Shown here: in pieces, positions 34,340-42,673 of the stretch | Layout: every line of letters begins with the position of its first letter | Position numbering within the stretch: the first letter of the stretch is position 1 | From: Paraburkholderia unamae | GTDB lineage: Bacteria > Pseudomonadota > Gammaproteobacteria > Burkholderiales > Burkholderiaceae | Assembly: GCF_003268775.1 (NCBI RefSeq) | Contig: NZ_QLSU01000010.1 | Location: 62,001-126,000, forward strand | Direction: 5' to 3' | DNA length: 64,000 nt | Translations under genes and position numbers: made by a program | The notes under the pieces: model-generated | Told to the model about the DNA's origin: nothing | Database searches by the model: none | What the model saw: the letters and a program-made list of their open reading frames with translations, nothing else

Positions 34340-35773
34340 TCAGGCTTTCGGCACCTTGAACTGCATGGATTTGTACTCGAGGTATTCCTCAAGGCCGTAC
34401 GCGCCATTCTCGCGGCCGTGGCCCGACTGCTTGAAGCCGCCGAACGGCGCGGCCATGTTCCAGGTGCCGCCGTTGATGTCGATCTGGCCCGTGCGGATAC
34501 GGCGCGCCACGCTTGCCGCGCGCTCGTCGCTGCCGGCCCAGACGGCACCACCGAGACCGTAGAGCGAATCGTTGGCGATCGCCACGGCGTCGTCTTCGTC
34601 CTTCGCCGTCAGAATCGTGAGCACCGGGCCAAAGATTTCTTCTTGTGCGATGGCCGCGTCGCGCGGCACGCGGCCGAACACGGTCGGCTTCACGAAGAAG
34701 CCCTTCGTCACGCCCTCGGGCAGGCCCGGGCCGCCGGTCACGAGTTCGGCGCCGTCGGCTATCCCGCGCGCGATGTAGTGCTGCACGCGCTCCTGCTGGA
34801 CCTTCGAGGCGAGCGGGCCGAGCCTGGCCTTCTCGTCGCGCGGGTCGCCGACCGTGAACGCCTCGGCGGCCTGCTTCGCCAGCTCGCGCGCTTCTTCGTA
34901 GCGCGACTCCGGCACGATCATGCGCGTGTGCGCCGAGCAGGTCTGCCCCGAGTTCAGGAAGCACGCGCCCACGGTGCCCTTCACGGCGGCCGCGAAATCG
35001 GCGTCGTCGAGCACGACGGCGGCCGACTTGCCGCCGAGTTCCAGCGCCACGCGCTTGACGGTAGCCGAGGCCACTTCGGACACGCGCTTGCCCGCGCGCG
35101 TCGAACCCGTGAACGACACCATGTCCACGTCCGCGTGACGCGCGAGCAGTTCGCCCACCACAGGGCCATAGCCCGTCACGAGGTTGAACACGCCCGCGGG
35201 CAGGCCCGCGTCGTGGATGGCCTCGGCGAGCACGAACGCGTTGAGCGGCGCGATTTCCGAAGGCTTGAGCACGACGGTGCAGCCGGCCGCGAGCGCGGCG
35301 GCGACCTTGAGCGTAATCTGGTTGAGCGGATAGTTCCACGGTGTGATGGCCGCGACGACCCCCACCGGCTCGCGCACCACGAGCGAGTTGCCCACGCGCT
35401 CCTCGTACGGGAAATCGCTCGCAAGCTTCGCATAGGCGCCCCAGTTGTAGACGGGGCCGCCCACCTGGATTGCGCGCGCGAGCTTCAGCGGCATACCCAC
35501 TTCGCCCGCGATCAATTGCGCGAGTTCATCGGTGCGGGCCTTGAGGTTGTCGGCGATTTTTTGCAGATACGCGCCGCGCTCGGCGGCGGGCGTCGCGGCC
35601 CAGCCGTTGAAGGCGGCGCGCGCGGCGGCGACGGCCGCTTCGGCATCGGCCTCTACGCCTTCGGGAATGCGGCCCATGATCGATTCGGTGCCCGAGTCGA
35701 TCACGTCGATCGTGCCCTTGCCGTGGGGCGCGACCCATTGGCCGTTGATGTAGAGCTGGGTGTAGTCGTTCAT
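34340..35773 (-). CDS. NAD(P)-dependent aldehyde dehydrogenase
   Basis: A 477-residue ALDH of normal length. It has the N-terminal YINGQWVAPHGKGTIDV, cofactor motif TPWNYPLNQ (about 148-156), FTGSTRAGKRV (about 223-233), catalytic Glu in ALELGGKSA (about 246-254), catalytic Cys in NSGQTCSAHTRM (about 280), and EIFGPVLT (about 378-385). The start MNDYTQLYING at 35773 is the family start. It is a single gene, downstream of the ABC-F gene but behind a terminator. It resembles broad aliphatic/benzaldehyde dehydrogenases; the substrate is not defined. Confidence 0.9.
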   Translation of the reverse strand: MNDYTQLYINGQWVAPHGKGTIDVIDSGTESIMGRIPEGVEADAEAAVAAARAAFNGWAATPAAERGAYLQKIADNLKARTDELAQLIAGEVGMPLKLARAIQVGGPVYNWGAYAKLASDFPYEERVGNSLVVREPVGVVAAITPWNYPLNQITLKVAAALAAGCTVVLKPSEIAPLNAFVLAEAIHDAGLPAGVFNLVTGYGPVVGELLARHADVDMVSFTGSTRAGKRVSEVASATVKRVALELGGKSAAVVLDDADFAAAVKGTVGACFLNSGQTCSAHTRMIVPESRYEEARELAKQAAEAFTVGDPRDEKARLGPLASKVQQERVQHYIARGIADGAELVTGGPGLPEGVTKGFFVKPTVFGRVPRDAAIAQEEIFGPVLTILTAKDEDDAVAIANDSLYGLGGAVWAGSDERAASVARRIRTGQIDINGGTWNMAAPFGGFKQSGHGRENGAYGLEEYLEYKSMQFKVPKA

Positions 35774-35938
35774 GGGCGGTGCTCCTGTCTCCGTGTTCGT
35801 TTGGCGGTTTATCGCGGCCTGGCCGCGTCGATCCCGCATTCTAGCGTGGTTGACGCAAACGGAAAGCGCCGGATGAAATGGGAGAAACGACGCCCGGACT
35901 TGAGTGCGCCAGGAATGCCGCAACGTCAGTCCCAAAAC

Positions 35939-35971
35939 AAAACGGGCGACGCTCACCGCGCCGCCCGTTTT
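35939..35971. terminator. Terminator of the ABC-F gene
   Basis: AAAACGGGCG (35939-35948) and CGCCCGTTTT (35962-35971) form a 10-bp perfect stem with an A-run before it and a T-run within it, so it can work in both directions. Confidence 0.8.
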
Positions 35972-36000
35972 CATTTCATGCTTCGATCAGCGACCGATGC

Positions 36001-37593
36001 TCAATGCAGCCCCTGGCTTGCGAGGAAGTCCTCGTAGTTGCCGCTGTAGTCGTTGATCTTGCCATCGGTTTTCACTTCGATGACGCGGTTCGCGAGACCG
36101 TTCACGAATTCGCGGTCGTGCGACACGAAAATCAGCGTGCCTTCGAACTTCTCGAGCGCGATTTGCAGCGACTCGATCGATTCCATGTCCATGTGGTTCG
36201 TGGGCTCGTCCATGAGCAGCACGTTGTGACGGCCGAGCATCAGCTTGCCCCAGATCATGCGGCCCTTCTCACCGCCCGACAGCACCTTCACCGACTTGCG
36301 GATGTCGTCGGCGTTAAAGAGCAGACGGCCCAGCGTGCCGCGCACCGACTGCTCGTCGTCGCCTTCCTGACGGTACTGGTCGATCCAGTCCATCAGCGTG
36401 ACGTCGGCCGGAAACTCTTCGTACGTGTCCTGCGGCATGTAGCCGATGCTCGCGTTCTCGGCCCACTTCACCGAGCCGTTGTCGACGGCCAGCTTGCCCA
36501 GCAGCGAGCGCAGCAACGTGGTCTTGCCCGCGCCGTTTTCGCCGATGATCGCGATGCGCTCGCCCGGTTGCACGCTGATGCTGAATTTGTTGAAGATGCG
36601 GCGCTCATACGTCTTCGTGATCTCTTCCGCGACCACGACGATGTTGTGCAACTTCTTTTCGAATTCGAAGCGGATGAACGGGTTCTGGCGCGACGAGGGC
36701 TTGAATTCCTCGATCTTGATCTTGTCAATCATCTTCAGACGGCTGGTGGCCTGGCGCGCCTTGGACTTGTTTGCCGAGAAGCGGCGCACGAAGTCCTGCA
36801 AGTCGGCCACGCGTTCCTTCGCCTTGGCGTTGGCATTGGCCTGGCGCTCACGCGCCTGGGTCGACGCCAGCATGTAGTCGTCGTAGTTGCCGGGGTAGAC
36901 CTTCAGCGTGCCGTAGTCCATGTCCGCCATGTGCGTGCAGACCTGGTTCAGGAAGTGTCGATCGTGGGAAATGATGATCATGGTCGAGTTGTACTCGTTC
37001 AGAACATCTTCCAGCCAGCGGATCGAATTGATGTCGAGGTTGTTGGTCGGTTCGTCGAGCAGCAGCACGTCAGGCTTCGAGAACAGCGCCTGCGCGAGCA
37101 GTACGCGCAGCTTCCAGCCCGGCGCCACAGCGCTCATCGGGCCAGTGTGGAATTCCGTGCCAATGCCGATGCCCAGCAGCAGTTCGCCCGCGCGAGCCTC
37201 GGCCGTGTAGCCGTCGTACTCGGCGAACTTCGCTTCGAGTTCGGCGGCGTGCATGTAGTCGTCGTCGGTGGCCTCGGGGTTCGCGTAAATCGCGTCGCGC
37301 TCGGTCATCGCGGCCCACATTTCGGTGTGGCCCATCATGACGACGTCGAGCACGCGCACGTCTTCGTACGCGAACTGGTCCTGGCGCAGCTTGCCCAGAC
37401 GCACGTTCGGCTCGAGGATCACGTTGCCCGAGCTCTGTTCGAGATCGCCACCGAGGATCTTCATGAACGTGGATTTGCCGCAACCGTTCGCGCCGATCAG
37501 GCCATAGCGGTTGCCTTCGCCGAATTTGACCGAGATATTCTCGAACAAGGGCTTCGGCCCGAATTGCATGGTGATGTTGGCGGTAGAGAGCAC
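36001..37593 (-). CDS. ybiT: ABC-F ribosome-associated ATPase, YbiT type
   Basis: A 530-residue protein with two ABC domains and no membrane part. First domain: Walker A GANGCGKST (about 34-42), the degenerate signature APGWKLRVLLAQALF typical of YbiT, and LLLDEPTNNLDI. The charged linker (about 240-300) is the P-site tRNA interaction motif region. Second domain: GENGAGKTT, LSGGEKGRM and LLMDEPTNHMD. The start is a GTG at 37593, with GGGA upstream. ABC-F proteins of this type act in translation at the ribosome; specificity of YbiT is still poorly defined. Confidence 0.9.
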   Translation of the reverse strand: MLSTANITMQFGPKPLFENISVKFGEGNRYGLIGANGCGKSTFMKILGGDLEQSSGNVILEPNVRLGKLRQDQFAYEDVRVLDVVMMGHTEMWAAMTERDAIYANPEATDDDYMHAAELEAKFAEYDGYTAEARAGELLLGIGIGTEFHTGPMSAVAPGWKLRVLLAQALFSKPDVLLLDEPTNNLDINSIRWLEDVLNEYNSTMIIISHDRHFLNQVCTHMADMDYGTLKVYPGNYDDYMLASTQARERQANANAKAKERVADLQDFVRRFSANKSKARQATSRLKMIDKIKIEEFKPSSRQNPFIRFEFEKKLHNIVVVAEEITKTYERRIFNKFSISVQPGERIAIIGENGAGKTTLLRSLLGKLAVDNGSVKWAENASIGYMPQDTYEEFPADVTLMDWIDQYRQEGDDEQSVRGTLGRLLFNADDIRKSVKVLSGGEKGRMIWGKLMLGRHNVLLMDEPTNHMDMESIESLQIALEKFEGTLIFVSHDREFVNGLANRVIEVKTDGKINDYSGNYEDFLASQGLH

Positions 37594-37870
37594 AGCGCGT
37601 CCCGGAAAGTAGATCGACGAAAAACCTGTAATTTTAGCAGGTTATGCCACTTCGCGCGCGAGTTCCAGCCGCCGGAGGCCCGCCGCGCACGCAGGATCGC
37701 GGCGCGAGCCCGCGGAAAAACCGGCGCGGATCGCGCGGGCGCGAACGACGGCGCGCGCCGCCCTGCCGCAAGCATGACACGCCGATAAGTGCGCAATATG
37801 AAGGCGGCCGGCGCGGGTCGCATTGAGGGCCACATTGCGTGGCCACAGCACGCCTTCGCGGCTTCGAGCG

Positions 37871-38770
37871 TCAGGCCTCGCCGGTGCGCGGCGTCTGGAG
37901 CACGTCGACGAAACCCGAAAAATCGGCCTGCGCGAGGCCCATCGCCGCGGCAAGGCGCAGCAACTGCTGAACCGTGCCCGCTACGGGCATAGGCGTACCG
38001 GTTTGCATGGCCGCCGCGGCAATCGTGTCCACGTCTTTCTGGAACGTCTTGAGCGCGCCGATGGGCTCGAGGCCGTCCTGTGTCATGCGCGGTACGAAGG
38101 TGCGCAAGAGCGTCGAGTCGGCCCAGCCGCCCGCGAGCGCCTCGGGCAGTTTCGCCGCGTCGATGCCGCTGCGCCGCGCGAGGCTCACCGCCTCGGCGAT
38201 CGCCGCCACCGTGGCCGTGACGATCGCCTGGTTGCACAGTTTCGTGGTCTGTCCCGCGCCCGCGCCGCCCATATGGGTGATACGCGAAGCGTAGGCGGCG
38301 AGGATGGGCGAGACGGCTTCGACATCGGTCGCCGCGCCGCCCGCCATGATCGCGAGCGTGCCGTTCTGCGCGCCCGCCACGCCGCCGGAAACCGGTGCGT
38401 CGATCCAGCCCACGCCCAGCGCCGCCGCGCGCTCAGCGAGCCTGCGCGTCGCATCGGGCGGAATGCTCGAATGATCGACGATGCAGCGCACACGCACGCC
38501 CTCGCCCGTTCCGCCTGCCAGCAGCCCCTCTTCGCCGAACACCACGGACTCGACGGCCGCCGCGTCCGCGACGCACAGCAGCACCACCTCCGCCGCGCGG
38601 GCGAGTTCGCGCGGCGTGGCCGCCACCTGTGCGCCGTCGGCGACGAGCGCCTCGGCCTTCTGCGGCGAGCGGTTCCATACGCGCACCGCGTGCCCCGCGC
38701 GCAGCAAATGGCGGATCATCGGCGCGCCCATCAGCCCCGGTCCGCAAAAACCCAATTCGTGCTTGTCCAT
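37871..38770 (-). CDS. 3-hydroxyisobutyrate dehydrogenase-like NAD(P) oxidoreductase
   Basis: A 299-residue beta-hydroxyacid dehydrogenase. N-terminal Rossmann motif LGFCGPGLMGAPMI (about 5-18; GxGxMGxxM), then VWNRSPQKAE and the substrate-binding DAPVSGGVAGAQNGTLAIM (about 122-140). The catalytic Lys is in AGAGQTTKLCNQ (about 174), where GxxGxGxxxKxxxN is the family signature. It is a stand-alone gene. The family includes hydroxyisobutyrate, tartronate semialdehyde and succinic semialdehyde/glyoxylate reductases; tartronate semialdehyde would fit the glyoxylate made by the purine cluster nearby, but this is only an inference. Confidence 0.87.
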   Translation of the reverse strand: MDKHELGFCGPGLMGAPMIRHLLRAGHAVRVWNRSPQKAEALVADGAQVAATPRELARAAEVVLLCVADAAAVESVVFGEEGLLAGGTGEGVRVRCIVDHSSIPPDATRRLAERAAALGVGWIDAPVSGGVAGAQNGTLAIMAGGAATDVEAVSPILAAYASRITHMGGAGAGQTTKLCNQAIVTATVAAIAEAVSLARRSGIDAAKLPEALAGGWADSTLLRTFVPRMTQDGLEPIGALKTFQKDVDTIAAAAMQTGTPMPVAGTVQQLLRLAAAMGLAQADFSGFVDVLQTPRTGEA

Positions 38771-38957
38771 CTTCTCCGTCTCCTGCGCCGGGCGCCCCGC
38801 AGGCACGTCCGATGCTCGATTTCTTGCGAGGCGCCATCATACCCGGCGCCGCGCCCATCGGGCCTTCGTACCTTCGCACCTTCGCGCCCGCGCGCGAGTG
38901 CGTTACCTATACTCGATTGACGCGCCCTCGCCGCGCGCCCTACGAGGAGACACCGCC

Positions 38958-39167
38958 ATGAGCGACCACGTCTACAAACAGATCGAACTCACCGGCTCGT
39001 CCACGGTATCGAGCGACGACGCCATCCGTGGCGCCATTGCGCGCGCGTCGAAGACGCTGCGCCACCTGCACTGGTTCGAGGTCGTGGAAACACGCGGCCT
39101 GATCGAAAACGATCAGATCTCGCACTGGCAGGTCACGATCAAAGTGGGCATCCGCATCGACGATTGA
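38958..39167 (+). CDS. Dodecin flavin-storage protein
   Basis: A 69-residue protein matching dodecin along its whole length: VYKQIELTGSSTVSSDDAI, then ASKTLRHLHWFEVVETRG with the flavin-stacking Trp, and ISHWQVTIKVG. Dodecins form hollow 12-subunit shells that bind FMN or riboflavin pairs. The gene has GAGGAGA upstream of the ATG at 38958. It stands alone between divergent and convergent neighbours. Confidence 0.92.
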   Translation: MSDHVYKQIELTGSSTVSSDDAIRGAIARASKTLRHLHWFEVVETRGLIENDQISHWQVTIKVGIRIDD

Positions 39168-39245
39168 TGTAGATGCCCTGCGGCAGGCATTGTCCTGAGT
39201 GCAGGCATAGACCTCGCCCCCGTTTTTTACGCGCCGGCAAGGAAA

Positions 39246-39283
39246 AACGGCTGCGCGAGCCCCATAGGCTACGTGCAGCCGTT
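39246..39283 (-). terminator. Terminator of the purine/nucleoside ABC transporter operon
   Basis: AACGGCTGC (39246-39254) pairs with GCAGCCGTT (39275-39283); on the minus strand the stem runs into TTTTTCC. It lies just after the binding-protein gene that ends the operon. Confidence 0.75.
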
Positions 39284-39325
39284 CCTCGTCCGGACGCCCG
39301 AATCGTCCGAAGAAAGCGCTCGCGC

Positions 39326-40411
39326 TTACTTCGGCAGCGAACCGTCCACGCCTTCGACGTACCAGTTCAGGCGTTGCAGTTCCGGGTCGGTCAGCGTCTT
39401 GCCCGCCGGAATCTTGACCGCGCCGGTCTGGTCCTTGATCGGGCCGGTGAAGACATCCCACTTGCCGGCGGCGATCGCCTCGCGCTTCGCGGCAACGGCC
39501 TTCTGCGCGTCGGCCGAAAGCTCGGACGTGTTGACGTCGCCGAGATCCACGGCCTTTTGCGGAATACCCCACCACACGGGGTCGTTCTTCCATTTGCCGT
39601 CGAGCACCTGCTGGATCGCGGCGACGTAATACACGCCCCAGTTGGCCTCGACCGAGCCGAGGTGCGCGTGCGGGCCGAACTTCTTCATGTTCGAATCCCA
39701 GCCGAACGCGTGGACCTTCTTCTCTTCGGCCGTGGCGAGCGTGGCGCTCGAATCGGTGTTCTGGAGCAGCACGTCGGCGCCCTGACCGATCAGCGTTTCG
39801 GCGGCCTGCTTTTCCTTGCCCGGATCGAACCAGCTATTGATCCAGATGACCTTGGTGTGGACCTTCGGATTCACCGAGCGCGCGCCGAGCGTGTACGCGT
39901 TGATGTTGCGCACGACCTCGGGAATCGGCACCGAGGCCACGAAGCCGAGCGTATTCGTCTTGGTGGCGTAGCCGGCCGCGACGCCCGCAAGATACGCGCC
40001 CTGATACATGCGCACGTCATAGGTGCCGAAGTTCGGCGCCTTCTTGTAGCCGGTGGCGTGCAGGAACACAGTGTCCGGGAAGTCCTTCGCAACCTTCAGT
40101 TCGAAGTCCTGATAACCGAAGCTCGAACCGAAGATGATCTTGTTGCCCTTGCTCGCGAGATCGCGGAACACGCGCTCCGAATCCGCCGATTCCGGCACGT
40201 TCTCCACGCGCGTGATCTTGATCTTGTTGCCGAACTTCTGCTCGGCGGCCTTCGAGCCCTGATCGTGCGCGAAGGTCCAACCGGCATCGCCCGGATTGCC
40301 GAGATAGACGAACGCGACGCCCGGCGCGTCAGCGGCCTGGGCCAGCGGCGCGAGCGCCGCCGTGCCGCACGTGGCGGCGACGGCGAAAGCGGTCAGGATG
40401 GTTTTTTTCAT
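39326..40411 (-). CDS. BMP-family nucleoside/purine-binding protein
   Basis: A 361-residue periplasmic solute-binding protein with a signal peptide (about 1-26, ending AQAAD). The BMP (basic membrane protein/PnrA) pattern is present: VAFVYLGNPGDAGWTFAHDQG (key GDAGWT), ENVPESADSERVFRDL, IIFGSSFGYQDF, YQGAYLAGVAAG and VHAFGWDSNM. These proteins bind nucleosides or purines for ABC import. It is the last gene of a four-gene operon with the ATPase and two permeases, 114 bases after the second permease. Given the purine-breakdown genes next door, purine or nucleoside uptake is likely. Confidence 0.88.
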   Translation of the reverse strand: MKKTILTAFAVAATCGTAALAPLAQAADAPGVAFVYLGNPGDAGWTFAHDQGSKAAEQKFGNKIKITRVENVPESADSERVFRDLASKGNKIIFGSSFGYQDFELKVAKDFPDTVFLHATGYKKAPNFGTYDVRMYQGAYLAGVAAGYATKTNTLGFVASVPIPEVVRNINAYTLGARSVNPKVHTKVIWINSWFDPGKEKQAAETLIGQGADVLLQNTDSSATLATAEEKKVHAFGWDSNMKKFGPHAHLGSVEANWGVYYVAAIQQVLDGKWKNDPVWWGIPQKAVDLGDVNTSELSADAQKAVAAKREAIAAGKWDVFTGPIKDQTGAVKIPAGKTLTDPELQRLNWYVEGVDGSLPK

Positions 40412-40525
40412 CGTGGATCTCCTGTCGTGGATGGAATGACTGCGAGCATGCGAAGCGTGGTGATCGGACACCGACCGCGTACTGGTCAGCAATCCCGATC
40501 AATGGCGAAAAACCAGGCGGCCGGC

Positions 40526-41455
40526 CTAAGCCGCCCCAAAGAACGGCTTGCCGAGCGAGGCCGGCGCGTTCAGGCGAATCGTGTTCGGGTTGCGCGAAAT
40601 GAGCACGAGCACGACGATTGTCGCGACGTACGGCAGCATGGCGAGAAACTGCGTGGGCACCGGCACGCCCACGGCCTGCGCGTAGAACTGCGCGCCCGTG
40701 ACCGCGCCGAACAGCAGCGCGCCGATCAGCAGACGCCCTGGACGCCAGGTGGCGAACACCACGAGCGCGAGCGCGATCCAGCCGCGCCCGGCCGTGATCT
40801 GCTCCTGCCACAGGTGCAGTTGCACCACCGAGTAATAGCTGCCCGCAAGACCCGCCATCGCGCCGCCAAAGGCCGTTGCGCCATAGCGCACGCCGATCAC
40901 CGGAAAGCCCACCGAATGCGCGACCTGCGGCGACTCGCCCACCGAGCGCAGCACGAGCCCGGCGCGCGTGCGATACAGAAACCAGGCGACCACGGCGAAC
41001 ATGATGAACGCGAGGTAATCGACGGGCGTGAGGCTGAAGAACGCCGGTCCGATCACGGGCAACTGCGAGAGACCCGGAATCGGCCAGGCGGCAATGGTGG
41101 CCGACGTCGCGGCCGAGGTGTACGGCTTGCCCACATAGGCCGACAGCCCGACGCCGAAGATCGTGAGCGAAAGGCCCGTGGCGACCTGGTTGGCGAGCAT
41201 CGTGAGCACGAGAAAGCCGAACAGCAACGCCATCGCCACGCCTGCGACCATGCCCGCGACGAGGCCAAGCCACGGACTGCCGGTGATCGTCGTGACCGCG
41301 TAGCCCGTGACGGCGCCCATCAGCATCATGCCTTCGACGCCCAGATTGAGCACACCTGATTTTTCGGTGACGAGTTCGCCCACGCCCGCGAACATGAGCG
41401 GAATGGCGGCGGTGACGGCGCTCGATGCGAGCGAGCTGGCTTGCTGGATATCCAT
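40526..41455 (-). CDS. Nucleoside/purine ABC transporter permease 2
   Basis: A 309-residue permease of the BPD_transp_2 (branched-chain/sugar) class. It has about nine hydrophobic segments and begins with the amphipathic helix SSLASSAVTAAIPLMFAGVGE. TEKSGVLNLGVEGMMLMGAV (about 30-50, key NLGVEGMM) and RTRAGLVLRSVGESPQVAHSVG (about 150-170) are the conserved ATPase-coupling motifs. Start 39 bases after the first permease. It forms the channel with the permease at 41495-42601. Confidence 0.9.
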   Translation of the reverse strand: MDIQQASSLASSAVTAAIPLMFAGVGELVTEKSGVLNLGVEGMMLMGAVTGYAVTTITGSPWLGLVAGMVAGVAMALLFGFLVLTMLANQVATGLSLTIFGVGLSAYVGKPYTSAATSATIAAWPIPGLSQLPVIGPAFFSLTPVDYLAFIMFAVVAWFLYRTRAGLVLRSVGESPQVAHSVGFPVIGVRYGATAFGGAMAGLAGSYYSVVQLHLWQEQITAGRGWIALALVVFATWRPGRLLIGALLFGAVTGAQFYAQAVGVPVPTQFLAMLPYVATIVVLVLISRNPNTIRLNAPASLGKPFFGAA

Positions 41456-41494
41456 GTCGTGTGGCCCGTATTGTTTTTCTCTGGATTGCGCCGG

Positions 41495-42601
41495 TCAGTT
41501 AGTGGCTGCGACCGGATGATGGCGGCGCACGCGATAGTTCACAAAGAGGTCCGCGCCGAGCAGGGAGAACAGCAGCAAGCCCTGGAACACGCCGGACAGC
41601 GCCTGAGGCAATTGCAGCGAGGTCTGCACCGCTTCGCCGCCGAGATACAGCAGCGCCATCAGCAGACTGGCGAGCACGATGCCGAACGGGTGCAGGCGCC
41701 CGACGAACACGACGATGATGGCCGTGAAGCCGTAGCCCGGCGACCACGTGGCCTGCAACTGGCCGATCGGCCCGGCGATCTCGCCCATCCCGGCGAGGCC
41801 CGCAAGACCGCCCGAGAGCAGCAGCGAGGTCCAGATCGTCTTTTTCTCCGAGAAGCCCGCGTAACGCGCGGCGAGGGGCGCGAGCCCGCCCACGCTCATG
41901 CGGTAGCCCGCGAAGCTGCGGCGCATGAACAGCCAGACGAGCGGAATGGCCGCGAGCGTGAGGAAGATCGACGCGTTCAGACGCGTGCCGCGCAGCCAGT
42001 GAATGCGCCAGTCGCCGCCAAAGGTCGGATACAGCGCGTCGCCGCTGAACATTTCGGAGAGCGGAAAGTTCATGCCTTGCGGATCGCGCCACGGGCCGCT
42101 CACGAGCCAGATCAGCAGTTGCGTGGCGACGTAGGTGAGCATCAGGCTCGTGAGAATCTCGTTGGTGTTGAAGCGGCTCTTGAGCCATGCGGGAATCGCC
42201 GCCCAGGCCATGCCGCCCAGCACGCCCGCAATCATCATCAGGAACAGGATCCACCAGCCTGTCGCCTGATCGAAGTAGATCGCCACGCCGCTCGCCGCGA
42301 TGCCGCCCAGCACCATCTGCCCTTCCGCGCCGATGTTCCAGACGTTCGCGCGATAGCCGGCGGCCAGGCCCAGCGCGATCAGGCACAGCGGCGAGGCCTT
42401 GAGCAGCAGTTCGGACCAGCCGTTGACGCTCGACAGCGGCTCGATGAAGAACGCGTACATCGCCTGCATGGGATCGCGGCCTACGAGGCCGAAGATCAGG
42501 AAGCCGATGGCGAGCGTGAGCAGCGCCGCAATGAGCGGCACGGCGATACGCACCGTGCGCGACGGCGTCGTGCGGGCTTCGAGTCGGTACGGAAGGATCA
42601 T
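41495..42601 (-). CDS. Nucleoside/purine ABC transporter permease 1
   Basis: A 368-residue BPD_transp_2 permease. It carries the coupling motif NVWNIGAEGQMVLGGI (about 108-123) and SFAGYRMSVGGLAPLAARYAG, with long hydrophobic segments throughout. It is longer than its partner because of an extra N-terminal region. It sits 72 bases after the ATPase gene in the same operon. Confidence 0.9.
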   Translation of the reverse strand: MILPYRLEARTTPSRTVRIAVPLIAALLTLAIGFLIFGLVGRDPMQAMYAFFIEPLSSVNGWSELLLKASPLCLIALGLAAGYRANVWNIGAEGQMVLGGIAASGVAIYFDQATGWWILFLMMIAGVLGGMAWAAIPAWLKSRFNTNEILTSLMLTYVATQLLIWLVSGPWRDPQGMNFPLSEMFSGDALYPTFGGDWRIHWLRGTRLNASIFLTLAAIPLVWLFMRRSFAGYRMSVGGLAPLAARYAGFSEKKTIWTSLLLSGGLAGLAGMGEIAGPIGQLQATWSPGYGFTAIIVVFVGRLHPFGIVLASLLMALLYLGGEAVQTSLQLPQALSGVFQGLLLFSLLGADLFVNYRVRRHHPVAATN

Positions 42602-42673
42602 GGTGGTGAAGTCGGTGGTCGGTCTCGGGAGTGATTTGCGCGCGCCGCGCGTGGCCGGGTGATGCGTCGGGCC

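Noticed and set aside
39173..41359. 728-codon plus-strand frame across the purine transporter genes
   Set aside because: Shadow of the BMP and permease genes on the opposite strand; no motif, unnatural Arg/His content.
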